Below, one piece after another: positions 7,585 to 16,309 of a stretch of DNA of 28,410 nucleotides. The stretch's first letter is position 1. Each line of letters opens with the position of its first letter. The stretch spans positions 66,911 through 95,320 of the forward strand of contig BFEA01001168.1 in the NCBI GenBank assembly GCA_003427395.1, written 5' to 3'. Below the pieces are notes generated by a model. That model made no database searches, was not told the DNA's origin, and worked only from the letters and a program-made list of their open reading frames with translations. The position numbers were made by a program, and so were the translations under genes. Source of the DNA: Chara braunii (taxonomy: Eukaryota; Streptophyta; Charophyceae; Charales; Characeae).

Positions 7585-8078
7585 TCACAATGCCTGTGGG
7601 TTGGGCTTCATCCGGGTTGGTTTCTGTCCGGTTCCCACTGAGTGGTCAATTGCGGCGTGAGTCTGGGGAAGGGCCTCTAGGTAAGGTGTCATCTTAGGCA
7701 GGGGAGGGAGGGCTGTCGCATTGATGTAGAAGGGTGGCTTCGCTGCCCATAGAGTCTGCACGATGTGATACAGGTTGGGAATGACCGGGTATATCCATGA
7801 CCCCTCCTGTATCCGGGTCATCCTCGAGTCTTCAGGGTATCCCTATGGTAGCGTGCAGGGGGACGTGTGTCTGCGACTCCTAGGAAGGCGCGGGTTGGTG
7901 TAGGTCTAGGTCTAGATAGAGAGGTCTGGGTTGCATCGCTATAGGGCTCGACTTGTGATAAGATTAGTATATGAATGATGCCCCCTGGAGGAAGACTGTC
8001 CTTGGGGTTGTCACAAGCCGTCTGACCTCCTTGCTGGTTGAGTACGACGACAGGCACCTCCTGAGGCCTAGCATCCAC
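7585..8078 (-). pseudogene. Relic resembling the LINE second-frame C-terminal domain
   Basis: Two overlapping minus-strand frames (8078-7818, then 7821-7585 after a frameshift) look like one decayed coding segment. The first contains LPPGGIIHILILSQ, which resembles LLPGGATSTLVISQ in the second reading frame (14273-16309) of the complete LINE. The second frame contains IYPVIPNLYHIVQTLW and has no recognisable match. If homologous, this is an older, diverged LINE fragment. Its orientation is opposite to the endonuclease fragment just to its right. The similarity is short, so the call is tentative. Confidence 0.35.
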
Positions 8079-8147
8079 CCTCTACTACGACATTGACCTT
8101 TTTTCTTTTTTAAAGAAGAAGAAGAAGAAAAAGTGCACAAAGCTGTT

Positions 8148-8244
8148 CTGTTTTTGCAGTTTCTAACTGCCCTCGGCCCCAGAACCACACAAAAAAAAAA
8201 AAAAACAGAGACAGCCAACAACAGGTGTACGCACATAAACACAT
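8148..8244. repeat. Fragments of foldback A arm and a dispersed A-tailed word
   Basis: CTAACTGCCCTCGGCCC (8164-8180) matches the inner right arm of foldback A copy 1 (near 5162). After a poly-A run, 8206-8244 repeats the 6411-6450 word. The segment forms the junction between oppositely oriented LINE fragments. Confidence 0.55.
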
Positions 8245-8245
8245 G

Positions 8246-8758
8246 GTGGAAGTCCAAGAGACCCACCTCACTGATTCCCCCACTCACCAGGCTAAAGCTA
8301 AACAAATCTGGCCGTATACCTCCTTTGCGGCCCCAGCAAGGGCGGCAACATCAACAGGGGTGGCCCTCTGGCTCCACCCTACGTCTAGGCTTACCCCTGA
8401 ACATGCAAAGTGGGACACAAAAGAAGGTAGATGGGTCTGGTTGAAAGCATCATTGAGAACCGGAATAGTGTATATAGTTAGCATTTGCGTGCCCAATGAC
8501 CCCAGACAAAGAGTTGCTTTCTACTCAATGCTCCAACATTTGCTCCCTCGCGATGCCCCTATCGTCATGGTGGGGGATTTCAACACGACACCTGACCCAA
8601 GGATGGATAGGCACTCCCCCACCCACAATTCCCAGAATACTCCGGTGCACTGTGGTCCTGATGTCGCAGCCCTGGGACATATGATGGCGGATCTGGGTCT
8701 CATAGACTCATATAGGCAACTCCATCCTAGAAAAAAAGCTTTCACGGCCCAAATATAG
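8246..8758 (+). pseudogene. LINE apurinic-type endonuclease fragment
   Basis: The frame reads EVQETHL at its start, then TGVALWLHP, a strand resembling IYAPNDP (here CVPNDP) and IVMVGDFN. These are conserved endonuclease motifs containing the catalytic Glu and Asp of the exonuclease-endonuclease-phosphatase fold. The segment corresponds to roughly residues 61-215 of the endonuclease at 13557-14276, with moderate divergence. Its N-terminal part (SLNVNG-like) and C-terminal SDH motif are missing. The 3' end is cut at 8758 by a short inverted-repeat element. The enzyme nicks target DNA for target-primed reverse transcription; this copy cannot work. Confidence 0.85.
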
Positions 8759-8886
8759 GGCATCGCCACACCACTCTCGAAATATGCAAAATGACAATGA
8801 ACTTACCGCTAGAACATGGCCAGATGCACTCGCCACATTTTTGTCTTTTTCACATTTCGTGAGTGAGTCGTGTGGCGATGCCCATA
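8755..8886. mobile_element. Short inverted-repeat (MITE-like) element
   Basis: TATAGGGCATCGCCACACCA at the left and its near-complement at the right (GTGTGGCGATGCCCATA, ending about 8886) make terminal inverted repeats of about 22 bp around an 85-bp interior with no reading frame. It truncates the LINE endonuclease fragment. No clear target-site duplication was found. Confidence 0.6.
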
Positions 8887-8910
8887 GTTTCATAAAGACC
8901 TGTGTGGGAG

Positions 8911-9062
8911 CCGTAGGAAAAAGGGAGAAAAAGGACAAGAAACAGGGGGCAATGAGAGACTGCTCGGTTGAACTTTCACCCACTCATCAGGAGGCCGAAC
9001 CCTCAACAGTCTGTCAAAGACTCCTGTTTCTTGTCCTTTCCCTCCTTTCTGCCTACAGTTCC
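8911..9062 (-). repeat. 150-bp palindrome enclosing hammerhead copy 3
   Basis: The left arm (about 8911-8962) and right arm (about 9007-9062) are complementary over about 50 bases, including AAGGACAAGAAACAGG (8931-8946) and its complement CCTGTTTCTTGTCCTT (9023-9038). The tip is the hammerhead-like body on the minus strand, so the arms extend its stem III. The right arm resembles the plus-strand flank of hammerhead copy 1. Confidence 0.75.
8957..9012 (-). ncRNA. Hammerhead-like sequence, copy 3, broken at GAAA
   Basis: Read on the minus strand, stem III pairs AGACTG (9012-9007) with CAGTCT (8962-8957). UU (9006-9005) occupies the U16.1/H17 site. Stem I is a perfect hairpin GAGG..CCTC with loop GTTCGG (9004-8991). 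The core CTGATGA (8990-8984) matches consensus. Stem II (8983-8967) is GTGGG/TTCAAC-like around TGAAAG. The last core element is CGAG (8966-8963) in place of GAAA, which should abolish cleavage. Stem III continues into about 50-bp complementary arms. Confidence 0.55.
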
Positions 9063-9126
9063 CAGGGACATGAAACCCAATTTCTGAAATATTATGGAGG
9101 TTCTGCGAGTACAATTCCTACCTTCT

Positions 9127-9155
9127 CTACTATTTTCCTGTAGACAATAGTAGTC
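9127..9155. other. Small hairpin
   Basis: CTACTATT and AATAGTAG form a perfect 8-bp stem. Its function is unknown. Confidence 0.6.
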
Positions 9156-9257
9156 TGCCAGGCAACTTACCGGTGAGTTTTCGGTTCTAGTATGCACGTC
9201 TCAACCTGCGCCCAATGTGGAAACACTTGCAACCTGCATTAACACGATTCTGCAGCA

Positions 9258-9316
9258 ATTTTTTTTTTTCTCTCTCTCTCTCTTTTTTTTTTTTTTTTTT
9301 TTTTTANCCNCCNCCN
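9258..9316. repeat. T/CT tract with ambiguous bases
   Basis: T9, then (CT)n, then a T run of more than 20, ending in four N bases spaced three apart (9307, 9310, 9313, 9316; pattern NCC). On the minus strand this is an A-rich tail and is the best candidate for the 3' end of the LINE to its right. Base calls here are unreliable. Confidence 0.7.
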
Positions 9317-9426
9317 CCGGTGTTAGTGCTGCTGATAAGAGAAGACACCACTAACACCAGGAGGGGGGCTCCATCTATTGGTGGGGAGCATCACCTGCTG
9401 GAAAACGGGTCCAGCGTCCCATATAC
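9317..9426 (+). repeat. Hairpin plus dispersed short repeat D, copy 1
   Basis: GGTGTTAGTG and CACTAACACC form a 10-bp stem at about 9319-9358. It is followed by CTCCATCTATTGGTGGGGAG (9368-9387), then CACCTGCTGGAAA and CGGGTCCAGCGTCCC. The repeat recurs at 23613-23664 (minus, nearly complete), 23542-23566 (minus, part), 25270-25302 (plus, part) and 18709-18732 (plus, part). Confidence 0.7.
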
Positions 9427-9904
9427 AGAAAATGAGAATGTCTGAGAATCCTGAGAACTTGTGACAGTGAGGTCCGCCAATATTGATTGCCCTGCAACCC
9501 AGGGGGTTGACTGAGCAGTCCTAAATAGTATCCTCTTCACCCTCATAAAAGGACGCCAGATAAACCAGTTAGGGCCTGGAACTATTGAAGAAAAACTGCC
9601 AGCATTGAGTATCCCAGGCTAACCCGTATACAGTCCCTTCTCAACCCACCCCTAGTGCCCTGCTGAGTCCATTCCATACCACTTCATATCTACAAGACAA
9701 TTGGAAGGGGGGGAAAGAAGTCTGGAATTGTTCCGGAGGTTTCAGTGGGGTCGAAGCGTCCACTTTGGTTCATTCATGGAACCGCAGGTGGTAGTCTCTT
9801 ATGATCTCCACCCCTGGTTGGTCCTCCCCTGATGCTGTAAGTTCAGTGAGTTCTCCCTTCCATTCCACCTTCCCTATCCTCCCTCCATTTGCATTCCCAA
9901 GTCA
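9427..9904 (-). other. LINE 1 3' UTR, no gene
   Basis: Sequence downstream of the last ORF2-like residues on the minus strand. It has only short frames and no domain, and fits a LINE 3' UTR. Confidence 0.5.
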
Positions 9905-11530
9905 GTTTGAGCTGAAGTTCTGGATTTCTTGTCTGATGTCACTTCGCCAGTGAAGGAGTTGGATTTGTGCCTTGACTTTGTTCCATTTTGCTGTTATTTC
10001 TGTCTGAATTTGTTGTTGGACGCTCTCTGTGAATTCGGGGCCTTACAATCGCGCTCCCTCCATTTCGAAGGTCCGCCAGAGTGCCCAGAGAATCGCCCGC
10101 CGTCCCATCCTAAGCATGTTCCCGGTGAATTCATCCATTTGATCTGTCAGGTTCTTGGGCCAAGTTTCGCACAGCAGGGCCTTCCAATCCCAGGGCCATT
10201 GGACTTTTGTCCCCAATTGATCCCACACTCTGTCCCACCATCTCCATAACCAGAGTGCCCCAGGACATTGGAGAAATATATGTTCGATTGTCTCTGGCCT
10301 TTTTCGGGACGGGAACGCATTTGTGCAAAGTTTGCACCATGGGAGAGCTCGCCCTTGTTCGTTCTAGGGACGTTCTATCTATGAGCCAGTTGTTAGTTGG
10401 AAGGCAGCGGTGCTCTATTTGCCATTGGAGTGAGGCCAATTTGGCTGGCTTTGCCTTGACTGTTCTAAACCATCGGACCGGTCGCAACTCCTGTTTACTA
10501 ACATTGAGGTGGTTTCTCCAGCGTTTCCCCACCTGTTCGCGCAGTGCAGCCTTCGGTCTTAGTAGCCTCTAGGCAGATTTGACAGTTAAGGCATAGAGAG
10601 ACTTTGTAAATTTCTTGCCCTGGCTACCTTGGGCTGACCATGACCATTCCACAGGGCCAGGTGGTGCAGGGGAATGCCGAGATAGTACGCAATCCATTGT
10701 CCATTCTCATGTAGCACTCTGATTCTATAGACCTTCTCTACCTGGCATGTTAACTTAACGTCGCCAGATTCTCTTTGGATGACATTGTCCTGCCCCACCG
10801 GTGAGAGTTGCACAACCACTGTACCGTCTCGGGGACAACAAACCACCCTGCCCACACTGCCTTGCCGGTCTGTAACTGAAACCCAGTCCAATTGTTCCAA
10901 GGAGGGGCCTCGGCGGAGTATTCTCCACCATGCTAGTGGGATCGTCTCTATTAGCTTCTCCAGGGCTTCATACGGCCGGTGACAGTACCGCAGTCTCTCA
11001 CGTAGCTGGTCGGGTCCGATCCAGTCCTTCTTGTCCCTATCCCATATGTCCTTAATCCTTATTATCCCTTTCTTGATCCAGCTCTTCCAGGGGGTGTCCG
11101 TGCAAAGGAGCATGCGGCCCATCGAGTTTACCACCCATCTGTTTCCAAAGAGGGGTTGGTGTGCCACCTCCTCCCATCTTTCTGGCGCTGTTTTGTCTGG
11201 GGGGAGCAGACTCCTCCATGTCCTAAGAAGGGTAGGCCAAAAGGGGTCGTTTCGCAGATCGGCCCTGGCTGCTTGTTTGGGACAGTCAGAGTGAGGATCC
11301 CTTTGTTGCACTCTTGTTCGAGGGATGGGCCATTCTCTGTTTTCCAACCACGTCAGTGGGTCGATCTCTTCTGGTGTTTGTGGTGCTAAGCGTGAGATCT
11401 GTTCTAGAGCTAGCCCTCTCCAGGGGACCTCGGGGTTGAACAGGAGGCGTTTGAGTCATTGTAGGGCCAGTGCCCTAGTTTGCAGTAGGGGGTCGTTGAT
11501 GCCCAAACCTCCCTGAGTTTTGGGTTGGAT
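9905..11530 (-). pseudogene. LINE 1 ORF2, C-terminal region
   Basis: After the polymerase core comes QGGLGIND (near 11510), a conserved LINE motif, then a 253-codon frame (11347-10586) containing WIKKGIIRIKDIWD. Next is WQIEHRCLPTN (near 10440), then, after a frameshift, WCKLC...ETIEHIFLQCPGALWLW, a Cys-Cys-His-Cys zinc finger (C-x2-C-x14-H-x4-C) near 10250-10330. The tail ILWALWRTFE at 10043-10110 is followed by a stop, after which similar-looking sequence (AKWNKVKAQIQLLHW) continues in another frame to about 9905. At least one in-frame stop and three frameshifts break it. The region binds RNA or DNA during target-primed reverse transcription. Confidence 0.85.
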
Positions 11531-11576
11531 AATAGAGTGTCAGGCTACCCGACTTATTACATTTTGACTTTCGTGG

Positions 11577-12767
11577 TCACCCCGCCATAGGAAGGCGACT
11601 ATCTGGCATCGCAGCGGCCATAAGGCATTTTTGTCCAGAGCCCAAATGACAGATTTTATACCACATTGAGGCCAGAACGACATTATTGATGATCAGGGCA
11701 CGACCAAACAGCGAGGTGTGCTTGTCCCTCCAGAGAGCCATTTTGGCCAGGGGGGGCGTGGAGATCCAGTCGTTGTTTGTTGGTGGTCTACCTTCCGCCG
11801 TCATGGAGATGCCTAGCACCCTAATGGGGGCTTCTGTGGGGAGCCAGTTGATTCTAGGTTGTTCTGGTGGTCTCACTCCTTGATGGTGTATCCACCATCC
11901 CAGGGTTTTGTTCCCCCGGTTTACTTTCATATCTGACAAGGTACATAAACGATCCATCATGTGCTGAACCTTTTCCATTGATTTGTTGGAGGCATCCACC
12001 ATCAATGGCAGATCATCAACGAACAATGAGCACACCGGGATTGCCTCCTTAGGTATTGCTGCCACTTGGATTCTTTTGAGGTCTTTGTGGGCTCTGAGGT
12101 TGGCGGCCAGCGCCTCTATGATGATAACAAACAGGTAGGGTGCTATAGGGTCACCCTGTCTGATTGACGTCTGGAGGCTGATAGGATCATAGGGGATGCC
12201 AGATTGCCGTTTACTATGACTCTAGTTGTTGCATTCCCATGGAGAATCTCAATCCAGCGTCGGAAGTTATTCCTAAGGTTTAGTTTGTCCAGGCATTTGT
12301 CTAGGAAGAACCAGTCGACATGGTCGTATGGTTTCTCACAGTCAATGAAGATGATTGCTACGTTGCTTTTGGATTGCCTTGATAGTTTGATCATCTCGTT
12401 GACCAATAGGATGTTGTCCTGGATATTCCTGCCTTGGATAAAGCCAGTTTGATCAGGATGAATGATGTCCCTCATCACTGGTATCATACGGTTGGCAAGT
12501 GCCTTTGCTATTAGCTTGTAAACCACTGTGAGGAGGGTAATAGGTCTGTAATTTCTGATGTTGGTCCTCGCCCCTTTCTTGTAAAGGAGTGTCAACACTC
12601 CTTGCCCCACTATTTCACCTGTCCGTCCCGTATTCCAGACCGCGTGATAGAAGTCCATGAGATTCTGTGAAATACTAGTCCACATGGATTCCCAGAATTC
12701 CTTTGGAAGTTCATCCAGACCCGGGGGTTTTCCTCTTCCATTTGCTTCAACGCCTCCCATATTTCCT
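11577..12767 (-). pseudogene. LINE 1 ORF2, reverse transcriptase domain
   Basis: Reverse transcriptase motifs appear in order: LLYKKG...NYRPITLL, QTGFIQGRNIQDN, motif A IFIDCEKPYDHVDW (Asp at residue 140 of the 12760-12143 frame), then after a frameshift near 12180 IRQGDPIAPYLF and the catalytic motif LFVDDLPLMVDA, the counterpart of FADD. Motif A has Pro where LINEs usually have Ala (KAYD), and the FVDD variant is uncommon. The frames are 12760-12143 and 12065-11577 with the link read in a third way. The enzyme would copy LINE RNA at a nicked target. The frameshifts make this copy inactive. Confidence 0.95.
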
Positions 12768-13347
12768 CCTTCTATATGGGTGTGTCAAGGGCCTCCTTTT
12801 GTTGGTCCATGAGGGTTTTGGTTAGTGGACGTTGGAACACATCAATCTCTTCCGCGCATTTCTCTTTATCTTGACTCCGAACTTCCGACGTAAACAGGTC
12901 TTGGTAAAAGTCTCTCGCTATTTTTGTGCAAGCGGCTGTAGATGTGTGGAGGGGTCCAAGGTGGCATTTCGGGTCCTCGAAGGCCTCAATCATCGATCTC
13001 CCTGTTCTGGCCTTGGCCTTGGCGAAGAATTTTATGTCCATTGCTCCCTCCGTATTGTAATTGGAGAGTTTGCCTCGGATTCTGACTCCCTGTCACCTGT
13101 GTTCCATATAACTCATTAGTTGACCTTCTAAAATTTGGATGGATTCACTTAACTGCTTTTGATGTTCTGGGTCATGCGGGTCGTCATCCTGCGATTGCAA
13201 TTGCTGTAATTGGTGTTGTAGTTTTAGCTCCTCGGCATGGCGGCGTGCCGCAAGCAACTTTGAGTATTTGTTGCACTTGCGGCCTAGAAAGGCTAGACCG
13301 TTGTTGAACCATGTTATGACGTCGCTAATCTGGTCCCTCTGTGCTTT
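12768..13347 (-). pseudogene. LINE 1 ORF2, linker between endonuclease and polymerase
   Basis: This region includes 13041-12772 (DIKFFAKAKARTGRS, then a helix-rich stretch ending FYQDLFTSE), the usual linker leading to the polymerase. A TGA interrupts it near 13095 (context MEHR-stop-QGV) and a TAG near 12772 (DTPI-stop-KEE), followed by a frameshift near 12730. The upstream part is Gln-rich and helical (LQHQLQQLQ). Confidence 0.8.
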
Positions 13348-14276
13348 TCAGAAAGACCACACATCCTTGAGGTAGTCCATAAAGCGAACGTGGGATAAGA
13401 GGGATGTATTGAGCTTATAAAAGCCCCTGCCTTGATCGGGTTTCTTTCTAAATGAGAAGATGGCCAGACACATAGCATGGTCTAAGCCCGGGTGGGGACT
13501 CCTGGGGAAGATCTCTGCTGCTTGCAGACCCCCTTGTAGGTCCTCAGAAGATAGAATTAGGTCTTTGCGTGACTTCGATACACTTCCGTCGCATTGTTTC
13601 GATAGCACATGAAGCGGCGTGCAGTCGGGTGACTCCTCCTGAAGGTATCAAAGAGATTGAGGGATTGTGAGAGATCGGCGATCATGCTCTCATCGTGTTC
13701 CATGTAAACCGGGCAGGGGGAAGGAGTCTTCCCTCTGTCCAACCATCTGTCCGGAGCCGCGTTGAAGTCTCCTACCAAGATTGTAGGGATGCCCACAGGC
13801 AGCTTATCTTTCAAAGATTCCAGGAAGGCATGTCTTGTCGACGGGTCATTGGGGGCATATATGTTCAAAATATTTACCACTTCCAATTCCAACATAGCCA
13901 ATAGGTAGACCCATCTACCTTCGTTTTGGTCTGCTGCCCAATTGAGCATCTCTACTTTGGATCTTGGGGGGAGCCATATAGCGACTCCATAGCTGTCGGG
14001 CCGCGGAGCGTGAGCGCGGAAGGCCTGATGTGGCCAAATCTCTTTATGTGTGTGTTTGTGGTCTCGGGTGTCCATGAGGTGGGTTTCTTGCAGACATATG
14101 ACATCCGGCCAGAGTCTCCCCTCCACTCCTCTTAATTGGTTCAGTATGGCCTGTCGTTTGGAAACTTTTGTTGAGGCCACGCCGTTCACATTTAATGAGC
14201 GCAGGTCGAGGTCCGCTTGCTGTTTGCAGAGACTCCAGACTTTGTCCCTGCCGTAGAGCGCGTCAATCACATTCAT
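13348..14276 (-). pseudogene. LINE 1 ORF2, N-terminal endonuclease
   Basis: The ORF2 start (14276) overlaps the stop of the preceding frame by four bases (ATGA at 14276-14273). The domain shows SLNVNG (residues 27-32), QETHL with the catalytic Glu (63-67), SYGVAIWLPP, IYAPNDP (139-145) and VGDFN (168-172). The frame stops at 13557. Sequence continuing in a second frame from about 13590 supplies SRKDLILS, the GLDHAMCLA counterpart of the Ser-Asp-His motif (Ser replaced by Leu) and GFYKLNTSLL, typical of the domain end. This is an AP-endonuclease-like nuclease of LINEs that nicks target DNA. One frameshift near 13580 and the Leu change argue against activity. Confidence 0.95.
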
Positions 14277-14336
14277 CTTTTTATTATTCTTATTTCCTTA
14301 GCAGAATGTGAAGTGAGCATATGGGTGTGTGTCCTG

Positions 14337-14369
<33 letters not shown>

Positions 14370-16309
14370 GTGGCAGCCACTTTGCAGTGTCCAAGGTGCT
14401 GCCTTTTTTGCAGTGTACCCTTCCTGAGTATACTCACCAGGAAGGTTTCTATCTCTGTTGCTGACCAGAGGTCGCCGACTTTTATTTTTAAAATTTGAAG
14501 GTCCAAGAGGGCCTCTTTGTCGAGCCAGCGCAGTTGTTTTATATTCGACTGGTCGTAGCACAGGTAGATGTCCCTTATTGCGAGTCGGTCCCGACCCTGG
14601 GAGATTACCAAAGTTGAGGTGGCGCCACCTGGGAGGAGGCCCTGAGTCAGTTGGGAGATGTCCTGTTTTCTGAGGATCGGATTGTCGGCCCAGGATGTTA
14701 ACGAGAGGAAGAAGGTTGAGCGTCCCTGGAGGGATACCTCGCCGTGTACTGCTTCGGGGGGTATAGATAGCCCCGCCTCCCATACCCCTTGTGATTGTCT
14801 GACCGGAAGGAACACAATGCCCTTATTGGAGTTCAGGGTGGGGGGGGCTTTCTCCAGGAGGTGGCAAATTTTTTGTCTCCTACTGGTGAGGGTAGCCTCC
14901 GGGGGCTTCGGTGGGGGGAGGGACTCGGGAGAATCAGGTTGTGGCATCTGTGTGGCAGCAGGATCCCAGGATGGCAGCGCTAGACACAGGCCATCTTCCG
15001 AGGCTGTGCCCAAAGTTTGAGATTGCGGGTTCCGGGTCTGATTAGCTCCCCCTCTGTCCAGCCCTTCCGACGGGTGCTCCTTCTGGTCACTACGGTGTTG
15101 ATCCCTTGCTGGCCCGGTCTGGCTCGTCCGTTCGTCGCTAATTGCTGCTGCTGTGTGCTCTCGCTCGCTTGGTTGTGTGTCATCCTCTGCTTCCTTGCAG
15201 CAGGGTTGTGTAGGGTTTGGGTGTGTGTCTGTCTGAGCTTTTCGCTGTGTATCTTCGTGGCCTGTGTCAGACCGGAGGGGAACTTGGTGTGTTACCACCT
15301 GGGCATCCAGCTGGCCTGTCTTGTTGTTAGCTGTTGTGTGATCCCGCCCGTCTTGTGAGCCCTCCTCTGTTGCGTTGTTGCACTGTTGGGCTGTGTTTTG
15401 GTTCTCATCTGTCTGGGTGTCATTTTTGCACCTGTCAGTGTGGCCCTCCTCCTCCTTGGGAACATGTTCAGAGGCAGGGGGTGGGTGGAACCGGGTAAGA
15501 ACAATTCGTAACAGTTTGTGACAGGTTTCAGTCAAGCTTGACCCTTTCGGTAGGCCTTGGGTCAGGGTTGTGTGGAGGCTTGGGCTGCTTTCCAGCAGGG
15601 GTACCAGGTCTCTGTACACCATGTCCCAAGCTTCCTCGTTTTCATTCTGGAACTTCAGGCGGAGGTTTTCCATCAGCCATTTCGCCACATCCTGCAGGGC
15701 TATCCCTCGCGCATTACTAGTCTCTTGTGTATATGTCTGTGGTGCTCGTGCTGTCTGGGGTGTTTTATCCTCCTGAGCTTCGGTCATTACCACGTCTGGC
15801 GGGGGGGGTGCCCCAGGGATGTTTTTGATGTCCATTGGTTCGGGGCCGAATGCATCCTCGAGCGGGTCCTTTGGTTTGCAGATCCCTTGTGTTCCGGCTC
15901 CTTGAGGTTCATGCTCCTTTTGTGCAAGTTGTGCAGGTTGGCTCGCGTCCGCTTCGGATGGTGAGGTCCTGGGATGAAGGCCTTCCTGGTGCTCGCCCTC
16001 CTTCCCTTTGTCTGCTGGTTTCTTTTCATTTGGCAAGTACTTCTTTGTTGGCGGGCCCCAAGTTCTTCGGTTTTGTCTTTCTTGGGGTCGCTCAAGCTGC
16101 CATTTTAATTGCTTTCTTCCCCTTGTGGGGCCGGCAACTTGGGAATATGCCGTGTTGGTTCTGGTACCTTTTCGGGTCGTCGGGTTTTCTCCTGCTGGGG
16201 TGGGGCCCAGTCGTTGGGGGGTCTGGTGGCCCAGCAGGGGGTTCCTCTCCCTTCCCAGGTCCAACCCTTCGCTTGTCATGCAAGGTCCCGGTCCTCCAGA
16301 AATACCCAC
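14273..16309 (-). CDS. LINE 1 second reading frame (ORF1 extension), 678 codons
   Basis: A long open frame lies between ORF1 and ORF2 and overlaps the end of ORF1 by 34 bases in another frame. Residues 1 to about 430 are polar, Pro/Gln/Thr-rich and probably disordered. About residues 430-630 look folded (IVFLPVRQSQGVWEAGL, LLPGGATSTLVISQGRDRLA, IYLCYDQSNIKQLRWLDKEA). I recognise no family for this part. A stretch of 11 Lys from the poly-A run at 14341-14365 precedes the stop. The stop overlaps the ORF2 start as ATGA. It may be an independent middle ORF or the C-terminal half of ORF1 separated by an indel or recoding. A possible diverged relative is at 7818-8078. Confidence 0.6.
14338..14365. 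repeat. Poly-T (poly-A on the LINE strand)
   Basis: A homopolymer of about 28 bases inside the LINE, just upstream of ORF2. Its length is prone to error, so the reading frame across it is uncertain. Confidence 0.95.
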
